DNA of 64,000 nt from JAIQFL01 sp035295745 (lineage in GTDB: Bacteria; Acidobacteriota; Terriglobia; Bryobacterales; Bryobacteraceae): the NCBI GenBank assembly GCA_035295745.1, contig DATGIL010000066.1, forward strand, positions 24,893 through 88,892, written 5' to 3'. A program made the translations under genes and the position numbers. Positions 1-9,467 of the stretch are shown one piece after another. The notes beneath the pieces are model-generated. The model had not been told where the DNA came from, did no database searches, and saw nothing but the letters and a program-made list of their open reading frames with translations. Position 1 is the stretch's first letter, and every line of letters begins with the position of its first letter.

Positions 1-1
1 T

Positions 2-2056
2 CAGAGCCTTTCCTACGGTATCGACTACGTGGTGAAACCGAACTGGCTGACCGATTTCCGTTTCGGCTTCTTCCGCTATCGCGTGTTTGTGAATCCGAAC
101 GGCTTGGGAACGTCTCCAGCGAAGGATGCCGGAATCCCGGGGTTGAACCTCGACAGCTTCTACACTTCGGGTATGCCGGCGTTTTACCTCCAGGGAACGG
201 GTGGCTTTAATTTTGGATACGCGCTGAACGTGAACTCGTGCAACTGCCCGTTGAACGAGCAGGAGAACGAATTCCAGTGGGTGAGCAACACGACGCACAA
301 CTTCGGGAACCATGCCTTGAAGTTCGGCGTCGACGTTCGCTTCCAACAGAATCTGCGCGTGCCCAGCGATTCGCACCGCTCGGGCGAAATCACCTTCAGC
401 GCGACCACGACCGAAGGACCTAACGGCGGCGGACTGGGCCTCGCTTCCTACCTGCTCGGCGATGTGGGAACGTTCGCCCGCTACGTCAGCAATTCCACGG
501 AAGCGGCGGAACGGCAGAAGCGCTTGTTCACCTACATTCAGGACACCTGGCGCATCACTCCGAAGCTGACCGTGAACTATGGCCTCCGGTGGGAAATCTA
601 CTTCCCGCAATACGTCAACGCCAAGGACAGCGGCGGCTTCCAGAGCATCAAGACGGGCGAAGTTCTGATCGCCGGCGAGAACGGAATTGGACTCAACGGG
701 AACATCGATACCTCGCTCACGCATTTCGCGCCGCGCCTCGGCATCTCGTATCAGCTCGATCCAAAGACGGTGATCCGCACCGGATACGGCCGCTCGTACG
801 ACGTTGGCGTGTTTGGCGTGTCGTTCGGCCACAACGTCACGCAGAACGTGCCGGTGCTGGCGAATCAGTCCTTGAATCCCGCGAATCCGTGGCTGCCTGT
901 GTTCACGTTGAACCAAGGCCCGACTTCTCTCGATCCCACCACCATCCTGGCGACCCAGCCGAAGGGGGCGACCGGCAATCCAATCCTCCCCAACGGCATC
1001 GCGCCTAACGTGCTGCCCTGGACCAGCAACGACACCATGCGTTTGCCGGTGGTGGATGCCTGGAACTTTACGGTGGAGCACCAGTTCACCGCCAGCACCG
1101 TGCTCTCTGTGGCATACGTGGGCAACCATGGCTATCACGTCACGGCCGGTGGCACCAACTACAACATCAACCAGCCGAGCATTGTGGGGTTTGGAACGCT
1201 GAATACCAATCAGCGCCGCCTGTTCTACAACGAATTCGGCTGGACGCAATCGATCAAGTATTTCGCCGATGATTCCAGCGTCAAGTTCAATTCCCTGCAG
1301 GTGCGCGGTGAGAAGCGCTTCACCGGCGGCTTACAGATCACCGGCAACTTCACCTGGGCGAGCGCGTTCGATTACGCCAACGACTACTTCTACTGGAATC
1401 ACAATATCGACTATGGGCGAGAGGGCGGCGTCCGGCGATTCGTTTTCAACCTGACTAACGTATACGAGCTGCCGTTCGGCAAAGGCAAGTATTTCCTGAA
1501 GAGCGCGTCCAAGCCCGTCGATTTGATCGCCGGCGGCTGGCAGCTTTCGGGTATCTGGCTGTATGAGTCTGGAGCGCCCTTCACACCGTCGTATACGGAT
1601 TGCGGCAAGGATGAGGACACCGGGCCGTGCCGCCCCAACCTGGTGGGCAGTGGCAGCGTTCCGAATCCCAGCGCGTCCGGCTGGTACGCGGTCGCCACAC
1701 CGGGAACTACGGGCACGGGCTGCCTTGCTACCGCGAACGCTACTCCCGAATTGAACGCCAACGGCTGCACGCGTGGACCTTGGAGCCGGCCGGCGGCCGG
1801 TACTTTCGGCAATGTGGCGCGTGACTCATTCTTCGGTCCGCACCTCTTTAACGCCGATCTCTCCCTGAGCAAGAATTTTCACATCACGGAGAGGATCGGA
1901 GCGCAGTTCCGGGCCGAGCTGTTTAACGCCTTCAATCACGTCAATTTGGGACAGCCCAATGCGTCGGTGGACTCGCCCACGGCCGGACAGATTTTCAGCA
2001 TCGCGGGTTTGACGCAGATGCGCAAATGGCAGTTCGGCCTGCGTGCTAATTTCTAA
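2..2056 (+). CDS. TonB-dependent receptor, Oar-like, C-terminal part (5' partial)
   Basis: The reading frame is open from base 2, so the gene begins outside the window. The visible ~685 residues are the C-terminal part of a large outer-membrane beta-barrel of the Oar/TonB-dependent receptor type that is highly expanded in Acidobacteria. Seen in the sequence: alternating aromatic/polar strands throughout, repeated barrel segments such as FTYIQDTWRITPKLTVNYGLRW, FRAELFNAFNHVNLG near the end, and a terminal FGLRANF whose last Phe fits the outer-membrane insertion signal. The N-terminal carboxypeptidase-like and plug domains expected for the family would lie upstream. Substrate unknown. The next gene starts inside its last codons, so the two are probably co-translated. 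Confidence 0.85.
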   Translation, partial: QSLSYGIDYVVKPNWLTDFRFGFFRYRVFVNPNGLGTSPAKDAGIPGLNLDSFYTSGMPAFYLQGTGGFNFGYALNVNSCNCPLNEQENEFQWVSNTTHNFGNHALKFGVDVRFQQNLRVPSDSHRSGEITFSATTTEGPNGGGLGLASYLLGDVGTFARYVSNSTEAAERQKRLFTYIQDTWRITPKLTVNYGLRWEIYFPQYVNAKDSGGFQSIKTGEVLIAGENGIGLNGNIDTSLTHFAPRLGISYQLDPKTVIRTGYGRSYDVGVFGVSFGHNVTQNVPVLANQSLNPANPWLPVFTLNQGPTSLDPTTILATQPKGATGNPILPNGIAPNVLPWTSNDTMRLPVVDAWNFTVEHQFTASTVLSVAYVGNHGYHVTAGGTNYNINQPSIVGFGTLNTNQRRLFYNEFGWTQSIKYFADDSSVKFNSLQVRGEKRFTGGLQITGNFTWASAFDYANDYFYWNHNIDYGREGGVRRFVFNLTNVYELPFGKGKYFLKSASKPVDLIAGGWQLSGIWLYESGAPFTPSYTDCGKDEDTGPCRPNLVGSGSVPNPSASGWYAVATPGTTGTGCLATANATPELNANGCTRGPWSRPAAGTFGNVARDSFFGPHLFNADLSLSKNFHITERIGAQFRAELFNAFNHVNLGQPNASVDSPTAGQIFSIAGLTQMRKWQFGLRANF

Positions 2057-3938
2057 CACGAACCGGTTTTCCTCGCTCCTTGTATTCATGGCGGCGTTAC
2101 TGCCTGCAGCAACGCCGCCGACTTTCCACAAAGACATCGCTCCGATCCTCTATCACAACTGCGCTCCGTGCCATCGGCCAGGGGAAGCCGGGCCATTCTC
2201 CTTACTGAGCTACGACGACGCGAAGAAGCGTGCCGCTCAGATCGCCGCAGTCACGCGAAAGCGCTACATGCCGCCATGGCTTCCGCTTCACGGATTCGGG
2301 GACTTTGCCGGCGAAACGCGGCTAAGCGACCAACAGATTGAAATGATCGGACAGTGGGCAACTGCCGGCGCACCGGAAGGATCGGCGGCAGATGGTCCGC
2401 GCCCGCCGGTATTCACGGCTGGTTGGCAGCTTGGCCCGCCGGATTTGGTTATCACCGCTGACAAGCCCTTCACCGTGCCGGCGGATGGCCCCGACGTATT
2501 CTGGAACTTTATACTCTCCCCGGACCTCCGCGATGTGAAGCAGGTGCGGGCCATCGAGATCCGGCCCGGCAACAGCCGCAGCGTGCATCATGCCAATCTG
2601 CTGATCGATCGCGACCGGACGCAGCGCTCTCGCGAAAAGGCAAGGGGCGAGGGCTTCGCGGGGATGGATCTGACGATCGCCTCAAACACCTTTGACCCCG
2701 ACAGCCACTTTCTCTTCTGGAAACCTGGCGGCGCGCCATCGGAAGAGCCGCCCGGAATGGCGTTGAGTCTCGAACCGAAGAACGATCTGGTCCTGAATGT
2801 CCATTTGCGGCCCACGGGCAAACCCGAACTGGTGCAGCCCTCGGTGGGCTTGTATTTCACCGATCAACCGGCAACCAAGTTTCCAATGCTGATTCAGCTC
2901 GAGCACGATGGCGCGCTCGACATTCCAGCCGGCGACGCCAGATTCGCGGTGGCCGACGACTTCACCATGCCGCTGGATGCCGATTTGATGGCCATCTATC
3001 CGCACGCGCACTACCTGGGCAAACAGCTGGAGGCCTTCGCCACGCTGCCGGATGGCACGAAGCGCTGGCTGATTCGGATTGAAGATTGGGACCTGAACTG
3101 GCAGGCCGTCTACCACTATCGCGAGCCCGTCTTTCTTCCCAAGGGCACGGTGGTTTCGATGCGGTACCTGTACGACAATTCGGCGGCGAATCCGCGCAAT
3201 CCGAATTCGCCGCCCAAGCGGGTGCGCGGCGGTAACCAGTCGTCTGACGAGATGTCACATCTCTGGTTGCAGGTTCTGCCGCGGGCTGGCGGGGACAAGC
3301 GCCTGGTCTTTCAGGAGTCACTCATGAGGCACCGGCTCGAAAAGTACCCAGCCGACTTTTTGGCGCACTACAACCTGGGTGCTCTCGAACTGATGCGCAA
3401 TGAGAGGGACTCGGCCATCGCCCACCTGGAAGCGGCGGTGCGCGCGGAACCTCGCGAGCCAGCGGGTTTGAACGCATTAGGAGCGGCGTATCAGCTTGAC
3501 GGCCGAGGTAAGGCAGCGATCGAGCAGTTCCGGCGCGTGTTGCAGATCCGGCCTGATGATCCGATGGCGCTGTACAACCTGGGAACCACGCTTGCAGACA
3601 CGGGATCACTCGAGGAGGCGGCTGCGGCCTTCCGCCGCTTTCTCGCTACGTCGCCGGACGATGGGCCGGCGGGCCAGCATCTGGGCGACATTCTGAGCGA
3701 ACTCGGAAATGCGGCCGCCGAAGAGGGCCGGCTCGAAGCCGCAGCGCAGTATTGCCGCGAGTTGGTGAAGCTCGATCCCAACGATGCCGACCGGCGAAAT
3801 AATCTGGGTGTGATTCTCGCGCGATCGGGTAACTTCACTGGAGCGGTGGAACAGTTCGAAGCTGCGCTGAAAATTAGTCCTGCGCACGAAGCAGCGCGCC
3901 GCAATTTGGATGCTGCGAGGAAACGACTGGGCCGATAG
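2043..3938 (+). CDS. Exported c-type cytochrome / copper ascorbate-dependent monooxygenase-like protein with C-terminal TPRs
   Basis: 631 residues from a GTG start that overlaps the receptor gene by 14 bp; this start gives a normal signal peptide ending near ALLPAATPP. An ATG at 2088 is the alternative but would lose it. A CAPCH haem-binding motif follows at about residue 38, in a stretch (FHKDIAPILYHNC) typical of this acidobacterial family. The middle (about 130-430) resembles copper type II ascorbate-dependent monooxygenase-like proteins, with His-rich motifs VHHANLLID, NVHLRPTGK and YPHAHYLGKQ that could bind copper. About residues 430-625 are tandem TPRs (HYNLGALELMRNERDSAIAHL and similar). 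It probably works in the periplasm; substrate unknown. Overlap with the receptor suggests a shared operon. Confidence 0.8.
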   Translation: MLISNTNRFSSLLVFMAALLPAATPPTFHKDIAPILYHNCAPCHRPGEAGPFSLLSYDDAKKRAAQIAAVTRKRYMPPWLPLHGFGDFAGETRLSDQQIEMIGQWATAGAPEGSAADGPRPPVFTAGWQLGPPDLVITADKPFTVPADGPDVFWNFILSPDLRDVKQVRAIEIRPGNSRSVHHANLLIDRDRTQRSREKARGEGFAGMDLTIASNTFDPDSHFLFWKPGGAPSEEPPGMALSLEPKNDLVLNVHLRPTGKPELVQPSVGLYFTDQPATKFPMLIQLEHDGALDIPAGDARFAVADDFTMPLDADLMAIYPHAHYLGKQLEAFATLPDGTKRWLIRIEDWDLNWQAVYHYREPVFLPKGTVVSMRYLYDNSAANPRNPNSPPKRVRGGNQSSDEMSHLWLQVLPRAGGDKRLVFQESLMRHRLEKYPADFLAHYNLGALELMRNERDSAIAHLEAAVRAEPREPAGLNALGAAYQLDGRGKAAIEQFRRVLQIRPDDPMALYNLGTTLADTGSLEEAAAAFRRFLATSPDDGPAGQHLGDILSELGNAAAEEGRLEAAAQYCRELVKLDPNDADRRNNLGVILARSGNFTGAVEQFEAALKISPAHEAARRNLDAARKRLGR

Positions 3939-4172
3939 TGAGAAGTGGCCGCGCAGACATCTCCGGTTTTCTCCGCTAACCACAGCGCACCTGCACCGTC
4001 TTAAACAGTGAGGAGAAGCAGTTCATTATGGGCTGCTTACCGTAAGATTGAACCAAAGCCGGTGGTTTTTCGTCTTATAGAGGGAAGCCAACCGAATGTC
4101 GGAAGTGCTGACACGGCAACCGGCTTCTAACGACAACCTGCGCCGCAAGGCTTTCCCGAAGGGTTCACCAAT

Positions 4173-4475
4173 ATGTCAAGTAATACCCAAAAGCTCCGAG
4201 TGATCCGTTCCAGGACCGATCACGATCTGTTGATTTTGATTCAACGAGAACTCGACCGTGGGTTCGCGTTGGTGGATTCGGCGATCAGCAGGAATTCTGC
4301 GCTCTTCGCACTGGCCCAGAAGTCGCAGGAGACTGCCTTGTCACTGTTGCCGAAGATCTGCGGGATAAGCGATCAGGACCGGTTGCGGATTGAAACCAGC
4401 CTGCGAGAATTGCAGTTCCGGCTCGATCGTGTGCCGGTCTATGCCAACCTGCCCTTTACCGCAGTGGCGTCATAA
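4173..4475 (+). CDS. Small hypothetical protein (100 aa)
   Basis: A 100-residue frame starting ATG. It has no signal peptide and no recognisable domain; the middle is rich in Ala, Leu and Ser and looks helical (FALVDSAISRNSALFALAQ), and a second helix-like stretch ends in LRELQFRLDRVP. A weak purine stretch (gaaggg) lies upstream. It resembles small helical proteins common in Acidobacteria but I cannot name it. It stands alone, 234 bp after the TPR gene and just before the repeat cluster. Coding is supported by its balanced composition and lack of a better frame, not by homology. Confidence 0.55.
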   Translation: MSSNTQKLRVIRSRTDHDLLILIQRELDRGFALVDSAISRNSALFALAQKSQETALSLLPKICGISDQDRLRIETSLRELQFRLDRVPVYANLPFTAVAS

Positions 4476-4480
4476 TCGTC

Positions 4481-4943
4481 GTGAGAAGCTGTGAAGAATC
4501 CGGACATCGCTTGCTCACGCGCGCGGCTCGCAAGCGCACGCATGCGCGCGCACGAAGGTATTTGGGTAGCTTACGAGCCGCGACTTCGGGTAGCTTACGA
4601 GCCGCGACCGTGAGGGAGCGACGCAAACAGCGTTGTGGCAAGCAAGTTTACGAGCTGAGAGCGTGAGAAGCTGTGAAAATCCGGAGATCGCTTGCTGACG
4701 CGCGCGGCTCGCAATCGCACGTATGCGCGCGAAGGTATTTGGGTAGCTTACGAGCTGCGACTTTGGGTAGCTTACGAGCCGCGACCGTGAGGGAGCGACA
4801 CAAACAGCGTTGTGGCAAGCAAGTCTACGAGCTGAGAGCGTGAGAAGCCGTGAAAATCCGGACATCGCTTGCTTACGCGCGCGGCTCGCAAACGCACGTG
4901 TCGCGCGCACGTATGTTACGAGCCGCGACCGTGAGGGAGCGAC
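4481..4943 (+). repeat. Three tandem imperfect direct repeats (182, 177 and 104 bp)
   Basis: Units start at 4481, 4663 and 4840, each with GTGAGAAGC(T/C)GTGAA. Each contains a cgcgcggctcgca block, an (a/g)cgcacgtatgcgcg-like palindromic block, and tacgagccgcgaccgtgagg. Units 1 and 2 also carry gggtagcttacgagc twice and a gcaaacagcgttgtggcaagc-like tail; unit 3 lacks these and is shortened. The sequence produces long frames on both strands rich in Arg/Ala/Ser, which I take to be spurious. A reverse-oriented copy of the core lies at 42487-42570, so this is a dispersed repeat family. It sits between two monocistronic genes. Confidence 0.9.
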
Positions 4944-4991
4944 CCGCTTGTGATCTACCCCACTGGAGAGACCGGGTAGAATCAGAAGTGC

Positions 4992-6236
4992 ATGAGGGGC
5001 GTGGCCACACTGCAAGTCGCTGCAATACTGACGGCACTTGCACTCTATGGGCAGGAGACCCTGAAGCAGTGGGAAGATCGCGCGCTAGAAGCCAAACGGC
5101 GGGGAGATGCAGCCGGGGCATTAGCGGCGTGGGACCAGGCGGCGAAGCTCGATCCGAAGTCTGCGCGGATTCAGGACGAAATCGGATTCCTGTTGGCCGT
5201 GCTCAATCGGCGTGACGAGGCGATGGCGCACTTCACCGCGGCGATCGAGAGGGACCCGCGATATGCGCCCGCTCACTATCACCTGGGCGTCGCATATATT
5301 CTGCAGGGCGATGCGCCTCAAGCGATTCCGCAGTTGCAGACTGCGGTGGCTCTCGACCCTGGCAACTTCGAATACCGCTTTCACTTCGGCCAGGCACTCA
5401 ACGACACGTCGCATTTTGAGGAGGCGCTTCCGCAATGGCGCCAGGCAACCACCCTGCAGCCCCGCCACTCCGAATCGTGGAATCAATTGGGACTCGCTTT
5501 GCAGAATACTGGTGACCGGACGGGCGCGCTGGAAGCGTATCAAAGAGCCGTACAATTGGATGGCTCGAATCTGGATGCGCGCAACAGCTTGGGATTCGTG
5601 CTCGTAAATTCCGGCCGTGCGGCAGATGGCGTGGCGCAGTTTCGAAAGATACTCGAAGCCGATCCCGCCAACAATGCCGCGCGGGTGAACATTGGCTTCG
5701 CGCACCTTCAGAAGGCCGAGTTGGATCAGGCGGAAGCGGAGTTCCGCGAAGTGATCCGCCGCGATCCGAGTTCCGCCATCGCGCATTACGATCTGGGCGT
5801 GACCCTCAAGCAGAAGGACGATCTGGACGGTGCGAAGGCGGAATTGCGCCGCGCACAGGAGTTGGATGCGCGACTGCCTGAGACGCATTACACGCTGGGG
5901 ATCATTTATTGGCAGAGCGGTGCGTTTGAGGATGCTGGACGCGAGATGCAGGCCGCGATCGACCTAAATCCCGCTTATGGCGAAGCGTACTTCATGCTGG
6001 GGACGGTGCTCAAGCAGAAGGGCGACCTGGAAGGTGCAGAACGGGCTCTCCGGTCGGCGATGCGCTTCGAACCGTCGAATCCGGGGCCATATAACACGCT
6101 GGGTCAGGTGCTTCGCGCGAAGGGCGATCTGGAGGGCAGCAAGCAGGCATTCGCGGAAGGCGCGCGGGCCAAGGAAAGCAAAGACGCGGAGTTGGGCAAG
6201 ATGCTGCAAAGGCATCCGACACCTCCAGTGCGGTGA
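4992..6236 (+). CDS. Exported TPR protein (414 aa)
   Basis: Starts ATG with a short hydrophobic signal sequence (VAAILTALALYGQ), then about eleven consecutive TPR units covering almost the whole protein, each about 34 residues with the expected W-L-G-Y/A-A-P pattern (for example AHYHLGVAYILQGDAPQAI and AYFMLGTVLKQKGDLEGA). There is no catalytic domain, so it is most likely a periplasmic or outer-membrane-associated scaffold; partners are unknown. The start lies 49 bp after the direct-repeat cluster, and a tagaat -10-like hexamer is present at about 4977. The gene appears monocistronic and ends before a convergent gene. Confidence 0.8.
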   Translation: MRGVATLQVAAILTALALYGQETLKQWEDRALEAKRRGDAAGALAAWDQAAKLDPKSARIQDEIGFLLAVLNRRDEAMAHFTAAIERDPRYAPAHYHLGVAYILQGDAPQAIPQLQTAVALDPGNFEYRFHFGQALNDTSHFEEALPQWRQATTLQPRHSESWNQLGLALQNTGDRTGALEAYQRAVQLDGSNLDARNSLGFVLVNSGRAADGVAQFRKILEADPANNAARVNIGFAHLQKAELDQAEAEFREVIRRDPSSAIAHYDLGVTLKQKDDLDGAKAELRRAQELDARLPETHYTLGIIYWQSGAFEDAGREMQAAIDLNPAYGEAYFMLGTVLKQKGDLEGAERALRSAMRFEPSNPGPYNTLGQVLRAKGDLEGSKQAFAEGARAKESKDAELGKMLQRHPTPPVR

Positions 6237-6350
6237 TGCGTTGATCGGCAAGAGGGTCCGAAGTCGAAACCTCTTGGAGCAGTGCCCGGCGGACGTGCGA
6301 AAAGTCTCGACAGGATTGTCGAGACGGCAGACAGGAGTGTCTGCGCCACC

Positions 6351-7382
6351 TCAATGACCGCCGGGGAGCGTGAGTTTCACGGTATCGCCGTGATCGTTCT
6401 TCACGATGGTAGGGCGAGAGGGGGCGGGCGGCTTCTCCGAACCCTGCACTTTCAATTGCGTGTTCTTGGCGGCGAGCAAGCTGGCTTTCTGCGCTTCGAT
6501 CCCCTTGCGAATGTCCTCTTCCGAGATGAGGATCGAAAGCCGGATCGTCCCGTTCGATGATTGCAGATCGAGCTTGGTGCCGGTTGGTGACGTGGGCTGG
6601 CTCTTGAGCATCGCCTCGATCATCTTGATGGATTCCGCCATCTGACCGGCAGCTTGCGGGGTGCGCGCGTGAATCTGGCCGGAGATTTCGAGACCCTGTC
6701 GCAAGGCCGCGCCGAATTCGAAGTGGTCGACCGATTCAATGGCATCCGCCGGAGTACCGGTGGGCGGTTTGAGACTCGCGGGCGGATCGCCGACGCCCCA
6801 GAAATCGTAGCGGCTCGCCAGAGAGCGGGCTTGCTGAAGGAGCAAGGGCTTGACCTTCGACGCCGAGGTACGGCGCGCAATCGCGGCCCGAACCTCCGCG
6901 GGTTCTCCGAGGATCGCGGTGGTTTCATCCACGAGCGCCATCGCGCCCGCCGGCTGCTTCGCGTCAGTCCAGACCGGCACACCCTCGAACATCACGGGAG
7001 TTCCGGGGAAATGATTGGCGTCGAATCGCCCGCGGAACACGATCAGTTCCGACGGCTGGTCCTGGACGGCGTTGGAGGCGACGACGATCTGGTCGAGGTC
7101 CTGGAAAGGGTTGAATCCCGAGGCAGGGGCGGATTTGAGCGCCTGCAGAATGGGGGCCAGGGAAGGCTGCCCGCCGTTCATCAGATCGGAGGAGAACTTC
7201 TGCATGTCGCTCTGATAAGACTTGACGAGCGGCGAATTGAGCACACTGCGCAGGGAGACCCCGATCAACAGGCGGGTCCCTGGCGGATAGTACTCCGGCG
7301 TAAGGGAATCTGCGGCGAATCCGGCGGGTGCCGCGATCACCAGGAGCGTGAGCGCAAGTCGATAGGATCTCACGACTACCAC
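6351..7382 (-). CDS. Exported protein of unknown function (~343 aa)
   Basis: I take the GTG at 7382 as start: it follows cagga with five bases spacing and gives VVVVRSYRLALTLLVIAAPAGFAA, a clean signal peptide. The frame extends further upstream to 7502 but that part reads as non-coding. The mature protein has no domain I recognise. Features visible: a GTRLLIGVSLRSVLNSPLV block after the signal, an LDQIVVASNA stretch, a beta-rich middle with Gly-Asp-Pro turns and a C-terminal Lys/Pro tail. The pattern of a repeated two-lobed alpha/beta fold is a guess only. Stand-alone; divergent from the TIGR03435 gene about 200 bp away. Confidence 0.65.
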   Translation of the reverse strand: MVVVRSYRLALTLLVIAAPAGFAADSLTPEYYPPGTRLLIGVSLRSVLNSPLVKSYQSDMQKFSSDLMNGGQPSLAPILQALKSAPASGFNPFQDLDQIVVASNAVQDQPSELIVFRGRFDANHFPGTPVMFEGVPVWTDAKQPAGAMALVDETTAILGEPAEVRAAIARRTSASKVKPLLLQQARSLASRYDFWGVGDPPASLKPPTGTPADAIESVDHFEFGAALRQGLEISGQIHARTPQAAGQMAESIKMIEAMLKSQPTSPTGTKLDLQSSNGTIRLSILISEEDIRKGIEAQKASLLAAKNTQLKVQGSEKPPAPSRPTIVKNDHGDTVKLTLPGGH

Positions 7383-7591
7383 ATTGATCCTGTCGGCGCA
7401 AAAGCGCCAGATTGTCGTCGGATAGCTGCCGGTGGAGTACCGTACCTGGCTCACCCCGGCTGCCAGCCCGGGACTCCGTACGATTCGTCCGGCCGTGGGC
7501 ACGTTCGTCCAGCCCTCAGCACCCTCGTCACAACTTACTATTCACCGCGGTCGAGTTCCCTCATCCTGATTACCAGGAACATACCCGTCCT

Positions 7592-8371
7592 ATGAAACAG
7601 ATCGCTGTTTGCTTCACCATCGCGACCGGCGTCGCCCTTTGCCAGAGTCCGGCCTTCGAGGTAGCGTCAGTCAAGCCGGCCGCGCCCGTCACCGGACATT
7701 TTCAATACCACATGACCATGCGGATCGACGGCGCTCGTGTTGACATCGTAAACGCCTCACTCACCGATCTCATCCATTCTGCCTATCGCGTTAACTCCTA
7801 CCAGGTCGAAGGCCCGTCTTGGATGACCACGCAGAAGTTTGATCTGGAGGCCAAGCTGCCTGAGGGCGGCTCCAAAGACCAGGTGCCCGAGATGTTGCAG
7901 GCGCTCTTGGCAGAGCGCTTCCAACTGGCCGTTCACCGCACCCGCAGGGACCTCCCCGCGTATGCACTGGTACCGCGTAAGGGCGGCGCCAAGCTGAAAG
8001 ATTCGCCCCAAGATGCCGGGGCAGGGACGTGGTCGCGAACGTTCGGGCCCGAGGGAACCATGCACATGGAGACGAAGAACATGACCGCCGCCGCGCTCGC
8101 CCAACTCGTGGCGAGTTTTCTGGACTATCCCGTCGTGGATATGACGGACCTCCACGGATCCTATGACATACCTCTCGATTTCTCACCCGAGGATCTGCGC
8201 ACCGGGGCGAAGCTTGCGGGAGTCGGAGTGGCCGAGGATCCAGGTCTGCCATCGTCCGGTTCGGCGATTGGCACGTCCCTCCAGCAAGTCGGTCTGAAGC
8301 TGGAGTCGCGAAAGTTGCCGATTGACCTGATCGTCGTCGATCATCTGGAAAAGAATCCCACCGCGAACTGA
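7592..8371 (+). CDS. TIGR03435 family protein (259 aa)
   Basis: ATG at 7592 followed by a short signal peptide (MKQIAVCFTIATGVALCQS). The family hallmarks are all present: FEVASVKP directly after the signal, SLTDLIHSAYRV, a Trp in GPSWMTTQKFDLEAKLP, MLQALLAERFQLAVHR, PAYALVPRKGGAKLK, the ALAQLVASFLDYPVVDMTDLHGSYDIPLDF motif in part, and a C-terminal KLPIDLIVVDHLEKNPTAN. This family is strongly expanded in Acidobacteria and has no known function; it is exported. Here it is free-standing, whereas the copy at 57899 is fused to an M56 peptidase. A two-component pair follows 43 bp downstream and may be co-transcribed. Confidence 0.9.
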   Translation: MKQIAVCFTIATGVALCQSPAFEVASVKPAAPVTGHFQYHMTMRIDGARVDIVNASLTDLIHSAYRVNSYQVEGPSWMTTQKFDLEAKLPEGGSKDQVPEMLQALLAERFQLAVHRTRRDLPAYALVPRKGGAKLKDSPQDAGAGTWSRTFGPEGTMHMETKNMTAAALAQLVASFLDYPVVDMTDLHGSYDIPLDFSPEDLRTGAKLAGVGVAEDPGLPSSGSAIGTSLQQVGLKLESRKLPIDLIVVDHLEKNPTAN

Positions 8372-8414
8372 TCTGCCAAACCGAATCCCCGGGCCGCCGT
8401 CAGAGTGGGAAGGA

Positions 8415-9467
8415 ATGCGCTTCAATCTCCGCAATTCGATGATTTGGGCCGCGCTCGCGTTGGCGTGCTCGGTTTTTGCGGCATGCAGCGTTTTCACATG
8501 GTACCCGCTGACTACCATTCGGAAGGGGCCGCATTTCGGCCACGCCTTGATGTGGGAACTGATTCGGTGGAATCTCTGGCTGCCCATGGCAGCGTTCATC
8601 CTGCGCTGGAATCGCCGGTCGCCAGTGAGGAGCGGGGTTCGCGGTGCGATGTGGTATGCCGGCGTGGGCCTGATCTTTCCGGTGCTCCATACCCTGCTGG
8701 TGTTGGCGCTGTACTTCCCGCTCTCCCCCGCGGGTACCCTGGCTTTCGTGCGCAACCGTTCCGCCGCCCTTTTGCCCGACTTGCTCACGGGTGTGATCGT
8801 CTGCGGTCTGGTGCTGGGCCTGGCGCACGCGCACGCTGGGCAATTGCGGGCCTCGCTTCTGGAGTCTCAATTGGCGCAGGCGGAGTTGGAAGCGCTCAAG
8901 ATGCAATTGCACCCGCATTTCCTGTTCAACACGCTGAACTCGATTGCCGCACTGCAAACTGAGGATCCGCCGCGCGCAAGCCGGATGCTGGTCCGTCTAT
9001 CGGACTTCCTGCGTCTGACGCTGGAAAATTCGGGAGTGCACGAAGTGAGTCTGCAGCGCGAACTGGATTTTGTTTCGCGCTACCTCGAAATCGAGCGCGC
9101 CCGCTTTCCCCGCAAGCTCACGATTGAGATCGCAGCGGATCCCGATACCCTGGACGTCGCGGTGCCCAACCTGATCTTACAGCCGATAGTCGAAAACGCC
9201 ATCCGCCACGGCATCTCCTCGAAGGCTGCTCCGGGCAAGGTCGCGATTCACGCCAGCCGGCACAACGGCTCCTTGCTGCTCCACGTTCATGACACCGGGC
9301 CCGGGATTCACGGAGTCCCGCGCTACGGTCGAGGCCTGGCCATCACACGATCCCGCCTCGACCGTTTATACGGCGGTGCCTCGAGTTTCTGTCTGGAGAA
9401 TTCGGCCGGCGGAGGATTCGATGTGCGTATCGAGATTCCCCTTGCGAAGGAACTATGCGCGTCCTGA
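8415..9467 (+). CDS. LytS-type sensor histidine kinase
   Basis: 350 residues. N-terminal half has about four hydrophobic segments (near 9-28, 52-64, 80-102, 119-139) forming a membrane sensor without an extracytoplasmic domain. The cytoplasmic part has the His_kinase box of the LytS/YehU group, MQLHPHFLFNTLN, with the phospho-accepting His at 168, then an ATPase domain with N box LQPIVENAIRHGI and a G box DTGPGIHG. A purine-rich gggaagga lies almost against the ATG, a tight but usable spacing. It overlaps the next gene by 13 bp, so kinase and regulator are translationally coupled. Stimulus unknown. Confidence 0.92.
   Translation: MRFNLRNSMIWAALALACSVFAACSVFTWYPLTTIRKGPHFGHALMWELIRWNLWLPMAAFILRWNRRSPVRSGVRGAMWYAGVGLIFPVLHTLLVLALYFPLSPAGTLAFVRNRSAALLPDLLTGVIVCGLVLGLAHAHAGQLRASLLESQLAQAELEALKMQLHPHFLFNTLNSIAALQTEDPPRASRMLVRLSDFLRLTLENSGVHEVSLQRELDFVSRYLEIERARFPRKLTIEIAADPDTLDVAVPNLILQPIVENAIRHGISSKAAPGKVAIHASRHNGSLLLHVHDTGPGIHGVPRYGRGLAITRSRLDRLYGGASSFCLENSAGGGFDVRIEIPLAKELCAS

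Noticed and set aside
4481..4943. CRISPR array
   Set aside because: Units are 100-180 bp, contiguous and without unique spacers.
4515..5015. A 166-residue minus-strand frame with repeated LVSYP and SRSRL motifs
   Set aside because: It is the translation of the direct DNA repeat; the repetition follows the DNA units and crosses into the next gene.
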